DNA of 20,573 bases from Apostichopus parvimensis (lineage: Eukaryota > Echinodermata > Holothuroidea > Aspidochirotida > Stichopodidae): the NCBI GenBank assembly GCA_000934455.1, contig KN884074.1, positions 80,654 to 101,226 of the forward strand, given 5' to 3'. How positions within the stretch are numbered: the stretch's first letter is position 1; each line of letters begins with the position of its first letter. Of the stretch, positions 18,601 through 20,573 are shown piece by piece. The notes under the pieces are model-generated. The model was given only the letters and a program-made list of their open reading frames with translations, made no database searches and had not been told where the DNA came from. A program made the translations under genes and the position numbers.

Positions 18601-20573
18601 TGGGCCGATCGTGGTGGCCCTGAACATTTGCAAGACTGCCAGTCAGGAAAAGTATGAAATTCTCTGATCGAAGCCAACAAAACCTTGATTGTCTGAATAC
18701 ATGCACAGTGGGTGACTATCGATGGTCGTCTGCGTTACAACGTCGTAACCGCGTTATTTCCTTTGCATTGTAGATATGGAGGGGAACTCTTGCCAGAAGG
18801 CGCGTGAAGTTTATGCGAGCCACCTACAAGATCATCAACGCCTACCGAATCTTCAAAACCAGGCGATACGTCCTCAAGGTGGTGAAGGTCTTTGGAAACG
18901 TCTCCGAGCTGCAGGACTACGGGAAGAGCCTGAGGTGGCCTGCTCCACCAAAGTCCATGGAACCGTTCTACAAACTGATGGGTTCTGTTCACAGAAAGTA
19001 GGAAATGTTTTTAAATATAAGTCTTTGCTTATATTGATCCAGAAGATTTTCATGTGTATAGAGTAATGAGATGAAGAGTTTGGTAAATTCACATCAGAGG
19101 GGTTTTTAAATGTTTTGTGAGGTAGGTGGGGAGTACTGCATTTAGCGATCTTCAACACAATACTCTGAGAAAGTGGACAAATACTTGTTTGGGGGGGGGG
19201 GTAAGGGAATGGAGGGGAAGACCTTTGATTATTTGGATGGAGATAAATATGGTGGGAGTCACATTGTCATTTTCTACCTCGTATCTTCAACAATACTTTC
19301 AGAAAGTGGTCAGATACTTGTTGGGAGGGTAAGGAAATGGATTTGATTATTTGAATGGAGATAAATATAGTGGGAGTTACAATGTAAAATTTCTACCTCA
19401 TAACTTATTTTTCAAAGACGAGGAGATTGGCCGTAATCAGGTTCTTGTCAATACTGTCGAATTTGGCAGGAATCGTAAAAAGATGGATCTTCAACTCGGT
19501 TGTGATTTTGCTTTGGTCAGTCTCGTACGATAAGTTGTTTAGTAGTTTAGATTTAATTTGCATTCCTTTGGTAACCCCTAACTCACTAACCTATCAAGGG
19601 TCATCTGGTGAAAAGATAGTAAATTCTTGTTGCTTTTCGGTATCAGATAAGATGGAAACAAAATATTTATGTACATCTAAAGTTTGCTCGGAATATAATT
19701 TGATAAAATGGTAAAGAGACATCTCTTTGGTTTCATATCGCAGATGGATTGCATCCCAAATCCTCGTCTCCATACCTCGCGACGAGTGGCCCGAGCTACG
19801 TACCAAATTGTCTGCCATGGAAGGGCTGGACAAGAGGAGGCCTAACTGGGGGCACAGGAGAAGGTGGATCGGTAACTACCTAGCCCTGGTCAGTACCCTT
19901 CGGATTCAGTTCAGTTAATATATTTCGCATTTACATAGACATACAAAAACAGTGCAGTAATGGTGTATACAGGATGCTAGAAAAAACAAACTGTTTATCA
20001 AAGCTAGTAACCCTAAAGAAAAAGAAAGAAAATAACAGAACAAAGTAAGAAAGAAAAACAAAATGTACAAAACAAAATTGACAATAATATCAATCATGGT
20101 ACTAGGAAGTAAGATAACTCTTTCAGTTGATACTTAAATGAAGCACATGATTTCGAATGTCTAATACCAGTTGGGAGATTATTCCATATTTTATAACAGT
20201 AATTGATGAATATAATTAATGAATATAATTGATGAATATAACAGTAATTGATGAATATCTGACTATCTGTCTATGTAAAAAAAAATCAAAAGAGAATTTG
20301 GTTGTGAAAAGATTGCAGTCCAAAGATTCCTTTTACATTCTTTGAGTTGTTAATTTTCTGCGTTATGGCACTGGGGAACACTCCAGGGAAGACTCCAGGA
20401 AAACATTTTGTGCAAATCATTTATGGAGATTGGGGATGTCAAGTTACAGCATTACTCTTTGGCCGTTTGCCGTAGGGCGGGATGTGTATCTAGCCTAGAT
20501 GGATAGTCTTACAAACGAGTATTTTTTATGTCTTTTCTTTTCTCAGAGCTCAGAAAACGTCAGGTGTGCCTCT
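9459..20573 (+). CDS. MYO1D: Class I unconventional myosin, MYO1D/MYO1G-like (13 spliced exons, partial at both ends)
   Basis: Spliced gene: join(9459..9608, 10219..10338, 11517..11723, 12794..12936, 13271..13496, 14552..14682, 15632..15761, 15922..15999, 17315..17481, 17985..18189, 18774..18997, 19744..19888, 20547..>20573). The total is 1,953 nt, or 651 codons, with no frameshift or internal stop. Class I myosins are single-headed actin motors that bind calmodulin-type light chains and link membranes to actin. MYO1D orthologues set left-right chirality in flies and some vertebrates. Diagnostic segments seen are DIYGFEIFD (switch II), [17 protein letters not shown] (relay), [26 protein letters not shown] (SH1 region), [12 protein letters not shown] (converter) and [13 protein letters not shown] (IQ). 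Identity to remembered vertebrate MYO1D is high throughout, and the degenerate second IQ and post-IQ tail also fit that group. The start codon, P-loop and switch I are missing to the left. Most of TH1 and the stop are missing to the right. MYO1G cannot be excluded without a tree. Confidence 0.9.
9691..9860. repeat. Two-copy direct repeat in the intron after exon 1
   Basis: CTGC.GGCTATAAT.AAGTTC and CACTGGCAAATTCTTGACTT, followed by AGCATATAT.GCAGT, occur at about 9694-9764 and again at 9791-9857. The period is about 97 bp. The left copy has an extra ACTGTAT insertion. Confidence 0.8.
10100..10210. repeat. T/AT-rich low-complexity tract before exon 2
   Basis: Long T runs give way to ATTATATTTAT-type sequence, leading straight into the ttttttggcag acceptor. 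It may act as an extended polypyrimidine/branch region for exon 2, but it is simple sequence and nothing more specific can be read. Confidence 0.6.
10219..10338 (+). CDS. MYO1D: Myosin exon 2 of window: motor, upper 50K to HO helix
   Basis: Forty codons, phase 0/0. The acceptor follows a long T-rich stretch (tttggcag) and the donor is gtatga. The protein contains [14 protein letters not shown] and ends AVVAAILHL, the conserved helix before the G-N/G-E-V strand of the myosin head. A SINE tail starts 15 nt after the exon ends. Confidence 0.9.
10354..10558 (-). mobile_element. tRNA-derived SINE, copy 1 (head truncated)
   Basis: About 205 bp, nearly identical to 17715-17953 and in the same orientation. 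Read on the minus strand it has a B-box-like GAGTTCGAGTC, a unique body, a small TCCTGC/GCAGGA palindrome, and a tail of TACA-type repeats at 10354-10367. The A-box head present in the other copy is missing, so this copy is truncated at its own 5' end, as target-primed insertion often produces. Its tail sits 15 nt from the exon 2 donor. No clear target duplication was found. Confidence 0.8.
10618..10685. repeat. Short tandem repeat (ATTATGAAGGTCTAT)n
   Basis: Four imperfect copies of ATTATGAA(G/A)GTCTAT(CTT) occur in a row. The array is non-coding and lies inside the intron between exons 2 and 3. The remainder of that intron (10690-11510) shows nothing recognisable. Confidence 0.8.
11517..11723 (+). 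CDS. MYO1D: Myosin exon 3 of window: HCM loop with acidic TEDS residue
   Basis: Sixty-nine codons, phase 0/0. It starts GEVNFES, continuing the ILHL helix, and ends YNGRDAFAK. The TEDS position lies 16 residues before the Asp of DAFAK and is Glu (codon GAA at 11661-11663, in AARGEVMEK). By the TEDS rule a permanent acidic residue means the motor does not need heavy-chain phosphorylation at this site. The acceptor is gtccag and the donor gtataa. A minisatellite starts about 35 nt downstream. Confidence 0.92.
11759..12192. repeat. Minisatellite, ~28-bp unit with 130-bp higher-order repeat
   Basis: The unit is close to GACACCCCCTCCTGACCAGA plus CTAGACAAA, repeated about 15 times with variants. 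A block of five variant units starting CAGACCTGACTAGACAAAGA is repeated almost perfectly at 11821 and 11951, giving a 130-bp higher-order period and implying recent unequal exchange. The + strand is strongly C-rich and G-poor. It starts 35 nt after exon 3. Copy number is likely to vary between individuals. Confidence 0.93.
12210..12295. repeat. Tandem repeat of TAAGTATTCACTTATTC
   Basis: The words ATTCACTTAT and TAAGTATTC/TAAGAATTC recur at least four times directly after the minisatellite, giving AT-rich units of about 16-30 bp. The rest of this intron (12300-12790) has an open frame of 122 codons that resembles no known protein, and a short CA run near 12558-12576. Confidence 0.8.
12794..12936 (+). 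CDS. MYO1D: Myosin exon 4 of window: switch II
   Basis: 143 nt, phase 0 at the start. It ends two bases into a Ser codon (AG|T). It encodes [18 protein letters not shown], then [16 protein letters not shown]. The DxxGFE core is switch II, which senses the gamma-phosphate of ATP and drives the relay movement. All its key residues are present. The acceptor is cctacag and the donor gtgagc. Confidence 0.95.
13032..13257 (+). mobile_element. 194-bp retro-insertion flanked by perfect 16-bp repeats
   Basis: ACGATTTTTTATTATC occurs at 13032-13047 and again at 13242-13257, exactly flanking 13048-13241, as expected for a target-site duplication. The insert begins as a pyrimidine-rich tract (13050-13185) and ends with a compact structured block (13187-13225), then AACTTACTTTTACAC. 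There is no poly(A) tail. Such a structured block is reminiscent of Penelope-like or retrozyme-type ends, but the family is not proven. The insertion is 29 nt upstream of the exon 5 start and makes up more than half of this 334-nt intron. Confidence 0.75.
13187..13225 (+). ncRNA. Hammerhead-like RNA motif (degenerate)
   Basis: In order it shows GCCT (13187-13190), CTGCAGA (13191-13197), a hairpin GATCCT-GCT-AGGATC (13199-13213), GAAAC (13214-13218), GTC (13219-13221) and AGGC (13222-13225). GCCT pairs with AGGC to close the whole. This is the order of a type I hammerhead ribozyme with a minimal stem III, but the core CTGATGA reads CTGCAGA here. It is therefore probably inactive or a relic. 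Similar minimal hammerheads are known in Penelope-like retroelements. Confidence 0.4.
13271..13496 (+). CDS. MYO1D: Myosin exon 5 of window: relay helix and lower 50K
   Basis: 226 nt. The first base completes the split Ser, and 75 codons follow. [17 protein letters not shown] is the relay helix, followed by [14 protein letters not shown] and [18 protein letters not shown], all typical of class I heads. It ends GKVTDT at a gtaaaa donor. The acceptor cttcctacag lies 13 nt beyond the second flanking repeat of an inserted element at 13048-13241. Confidence 0.95.
13818..13897 (-). mobile_element. SINE/LINE 3'-end fragment, antisense
   Basis: Read on the minus strand: TGTAAAGCGCATATG, AT-rich spacer, TTTGCGCTATATAAAGAACC, then ATCATAATAATAATA. 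This is the same AAGCGC...GCGCTATATAAA plus ATT/ATA tail pattern as at 4945-5033, in opposite orientation. The head end runs into A-rich sequence, and no tRNA-like boxes are visible. Confidence 0.55.
13898..14200. repeat. A-rich low-complexity stretch
   Basis: About 300 bp composed mainly of A with scattered T, G and C (AAATAAGAAAATATGATAATA type). It has no exon signal or ORF of note. It may be decayed tail sequence of the neighbouring antisense element. The rest of the intron up to 14551 holds nothing recognisable. Confidence 0.6.
14552..14682 (+). CDS. MYO1D: Myosin exon 6 of window: lower 50K, HYAGDV segment
   Basis: 131 nt, phase 0 at the start and ending two bases into an Ile codon (AT|T). 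It encodes [20 protein letters not shown], then [11 protein letters not shown], a strand conserved in nearly all myosin heads. The acceptor is atttgtag and the donor gtaagt, a strong consensus. A tandem array begins about 18 nt after the exon. Confidence 0.92.
14701..15545. repeat. Satellite-like tandem array, ~65-bp unit with a shorter variant
   Basis: The long unit reads AGGTGAAACGCAAGTGCTTC, AATGTGCAGAATATGTGTAA, CCATGTGTGCAAAAATATAT, CCACG. A shorter ~50-bp variant carries TTGTAACTTAAGTGCTTC and lacks the AACCATGTGTGC part. About 13-14 CAATGTGCAGAATAT-like segments occur, with long and short units alternating. The array fills nearly the whole intron between exons 6 and 7, starting 18 nt after the donor. 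Open frames of 88-90 codons across it on both strands are by-products of periodicity. Confidence 0.93.
15632..15761 (+). CDS. MYO1D: Myosin exon 7 of window: actin-binding region of lower 50K
   Basis: 130 nt. The first base completes Ile, and 43 codons follow. [19 protein letters not shown] is the conserved helix-loop at the actin interface, followed by [15 protein letters not shown], which matches the MYO1D pattern of N-P/S-V...MWPEG. The acceptor is ctttgcag and the donor gtaact. Phase at the end is 0. Confidence 0.94.
15922..15999 (+). CDS. MYO1D: Myosin exon 8 of window: loop 2 region
   Basis: A short exon of 26 codons, phase 0/0: [20 protein letters not shown] to NLTSK. This is the loop 2/strut region; the TKRP start and the FKNSM helix match MYO1D closely. 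It splices directly to EPYYVRC in the next exon. The acceptor is tttgccag and the donor gtaagt. The upstream intron is only 160 nt, the shortest in the window and the only one in which I saw no repeat. Confidence 0.92.
16036..16413. mobile_element. hAT-like non-autonomous DNA transposon (MITE), ~360 bp
   Basis: The left end at 16045 reads TAGGGGTTCCCTAACTGGGG. The right end at about 16391-16404 reads GTTAGGGAAACCAT, an imperfect inverted match. The flanks are GGGGTAATG (16036-16044) and GGGGAAATG (16405-16413), which differ at one base and would fit the 8-bp target duplication of hAT elements. The (C/T)AGGGGTTCCC start followed by GGGGTGCATGAG is typical of hAT-derived repeats. No transposase is inside; the 104-codon ORF starting at 16280 crosses the right end and is not meaningful. 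Confidence 0.65.
16414..17314. other. Intron sequence without recognisable content, one G-rich motif
   Basis: About 900 bp between the MITE and exon 9. The only standout is a G-rich run at 17169-17187 (seven G, TT, six G, A, three G), which could form an RNA or DNA G-quadruplex 128 nt upstream of the exon. Otherwise I see ordinary AT-rich intron sequence. Confidence 0.5.
17315..17481 (+). CDS. MYO1D: Myosin exon 9 of window: SH1 helix region
   Basis: 167 nt, phase 0 at the start and ending two bases into an Arg codon (AG|G). It encodes [19 protein letters not shown], then [26 protein letters not shown] and the [15 protein letters not shown]1/SH2-type helices couple the ATPase to the converter and are hallmark myosin I motifs. 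The acceptor is the less usual ttacaaag, with a weak pyrimidine tract, and the donor is gtaaaa. Confidence 0.95.
17650..17690. repeat. Short direct repeat ACTTGTTGAACCGT
   Basis: CTTGTTGAACCGT occurs twice, separated by TGTTGAA, in the intron between exons 9 and 10. It is a small local duplication. Confidence 0.65.
17715..17953 (-). mobile_element. tRNA-derived SINE, copy 2 (head present)
   Basis: About 239 bp. On the minus strand it begins GGAGTGTTAACTCAGTGGTA, with an A-box-like TAACTCAGTGGT, followed some 30 bp later by a B-box-like AGTTCGAGTC. The body then matches 10354-10558 and ends in a TACA-type repeat tail at 17715-17728. The two boxes are the split RNA polymerase III promoter of tRNA-headed SINEs. 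The two copies share the body with few differences (for example CATCATTGG versus CTCATTGG). The head ends 31 nt from the exon 10 start. Confidence 0.85.
17985..18189 (+). CDS. MYO1D: Myosin exon 10 of window: converter
   Basis: 205 nt. The first base completes Arg, and 68 codons follow. It encodes [15 protein letters not shown], then [20 protein letters not shown], ending LAIFLQK. The GKTKIFIR strand and the TWPN element identify the converter and the start of the lever helix. The acceptor is cgtcgctag and the donor gtaaat. The acceptor is only 31 nt from the head of an antisense SINE. Confidence 0.95.
18343..18640. repeat. Direct repeat pair of ~40 bp
   Basis: TGGGCCGATCGTGGT(A/G)GC and CCTGAACATTTGCAAGACTG occur at 18343-18382 and again at 18601-18640, 258 bp apart. 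The enclosed DNA has no recognised element ends, though it includes AGAACCCTATTGATTTTGGT-like sequence that could come from a dispersed repeat. The pair may mark a duplication or the ends of an unrecognised mobile element. Confidence 0.7.
18774..18997 (+). CDS. MYO1D: Myosin exon 11 of window: IQ motifs (lever arm)
   Basis: 224 nt, phase 0 at the start and ending two bases into a Lys codon (AA|A). With the LQK of exon 10 it forms [13 protein letters not shown], a good IQ motif for calmodulin. A second, degenerate IQ ([13 protein letters not shown]) follows about 22 residues later and lacks the central Gln, as I recall for MYO1D. The rest ([13 protein letters not shown]) is the family-specific link to the tail. 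The donor is gtagga. Reading past it gives TAG after two bases, so retention of this intron would stop the protein right after the lever arm. Confidence 0.92.
19148..19402. repeat. Two-copy tandem duplication, ~135-bp unit
   Basis: Copies at about 19148-19282 and 19283-19402 both run ATCTTCAACA..ATACT, AGAAAGTGG, ATACTTGTT, GGTAAGG, GATTATTTG.ATGGAGATAA, GGGAGT.ACA, TTTCTACCTC. Copy 1 carries an 11-G run (19191-19201) followed by further G triplets, which can form a G-quadruplex. Copy 2 has only short G runs there. Confidence 0.88.
19744..19888 (+). CDS. MYO1D: Myosin exon 12 of window: post-IQ segment, start of TH1 tail
   Basis: 145 nt. The first base completes Lys, and 48 codons follow: [19 protein letters not shown] and a Lys/Arg-rich run ([15 protein letters not shown]), then GNYLAL. 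This matches the WRASQLIKSIP...GNYLAS region of MYO1D tails. The basic character suits binding to acidic phospholipids, a known role of TH1 tails. The acceptor is atatcgcag and the donor gtcagt. Phase at the end is 0. Confidence 0.9.
19920..20200 (-). mobile_element. 3' end of a non-LTR retrotransposon (LINE)
   Basis: On the minus strand, 20200 to 20094 encodes [20 protein letters not shown], then [13 protein letters not shown] and a TGA stop. The W-N-x-L-P-x-x-I-R...S...F-K-x-x-L-K pattern is the standard C-terminal end of LINE ORF2 reverse-transcriptase proteins. About 170 bp of 3' UTR follows, with pyrimidine-rich sequence and TTTGTATGTCTATGTAAATG, ending near 19920. The family (CR1, L2, Jockey or RTE-like) cannot be told from this part. 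Upstream the element is lost or interrupted by the small repeat at 20199-20258. Confidence 0.75.
20094..20200 (-). pseudogene. LINE ORF2 C-terminal remnant
   Basis: A short open segment keeps the last ~35 residues of a reverse-transcriptase protein, with stop at 20094-20096. Further upstream the frame enters ATTCATCAATTA repeats and no RT catalytic motifs are found, so this is a dead 5'-truncated copy. It is antisense to the myosin gene and lies inside the intron before exon 13. Confidence 0.7.
20199..20258. repeat. Short tandem repeat AATTGATGAATATA
   Basis: GTAATTGATGAATAT and AATT(A/G)ATGAATATA occur four times in a row. The array interrupts the upstream part of the LINE remnant. Confidence 0.8.
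20547..20573 (+). CDS. MYO1D: Myosin exon 13 of window: TH1 tail, cut by window edge
   Basis: Only nine codons are visible (SSENVRCAS) before the sequence ends. The acceptor is a strong pyrimidine tract ending ttctcag, and phase 0 agrees with the previous donor. A second AG seven bases later (agctcag) would be out of frame, so the first AG is preferred. It is supported by splice signal and frame rather than by clear homology. Confidence 0.65.

Noticed and set aside
18469-18657. 62-codon + ORF before exon 11
   Set aside because: It lies in intron sequence and overlaps the 40-bp direct repeat; no domain and no splice support.
18735-19158. Antisense ORFs over exon 11
   Set aside because: They are complement shadows of the IQ exon without any recognisable family.

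Overview
The window looks like nuclear DNA from a marine invertebrate animal. It is AT-rich and intron-rich, with many short interspersed elements and tandem repeats. The protein resembles a deuterostome class I myosin, and the SINE tails (a GCGCTATATAAA-type end followed by ATT repeats) are a type I associate with invertebrate deuterostomes. An echinoderm such as a sea cucumber would fit, but that is an inference from style and not a proven identification.

Only one gene can be supported. It lies on the + strand and is the middle part of an unconventional class I myosin of the MYO1D/MYO1G group (fly Myo31DF group). Thirteen exons run from 9459 to the right edge. All splice with GT-AG borders and matching phases into an uninterrupted 651-codon stretch (1,953 nt). 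Exons 1-10 encode the motor domain from just after the LLEK/SRV junction through the HCM loop, switch II, relay helix, actin-binding segments, SH1 region and converter. Exon 11 encodes the lever arm, with one good and one degenerate IQ motif. Exons 12-13 begin the basic TH1 membrane-binding tail. The ATP-binding N-terminus (P-loop, switch I) should lie left of the window, and most of the TH1 tail right of it.

Bases 1-9458 hold no recognisable exon and are best read as part of a long upstream intron. They contain a two-copy ~368-bp duplication (5507-6243), a three-copy ~205-bp repeat (7657-8268), a SINE tail (4945-5033) and many TACTGTA/TACAGTA words. One 152-codon antisense ORF has no recognisable function.

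The introns between the exons are crowded with repeats, which often start or stop within about 15-40 nt of a splice site. Those identified are two copies of a tRNA-derived SINE on the minus strand, a 194-bp insertion with perfect 16-bp flanking repeats and a hammerhead-like terminal structure, a ~360-bp hAT-like MITE, the 3' end of a LINE with the end of its ORF2, a ~28-bp minisatellite with a 130-bp higher-order period, and a ~65-bp satellite-like array. I found no new defence system, operon or CRISPR. The unusual content is the repeat architecture around the myosin exons.
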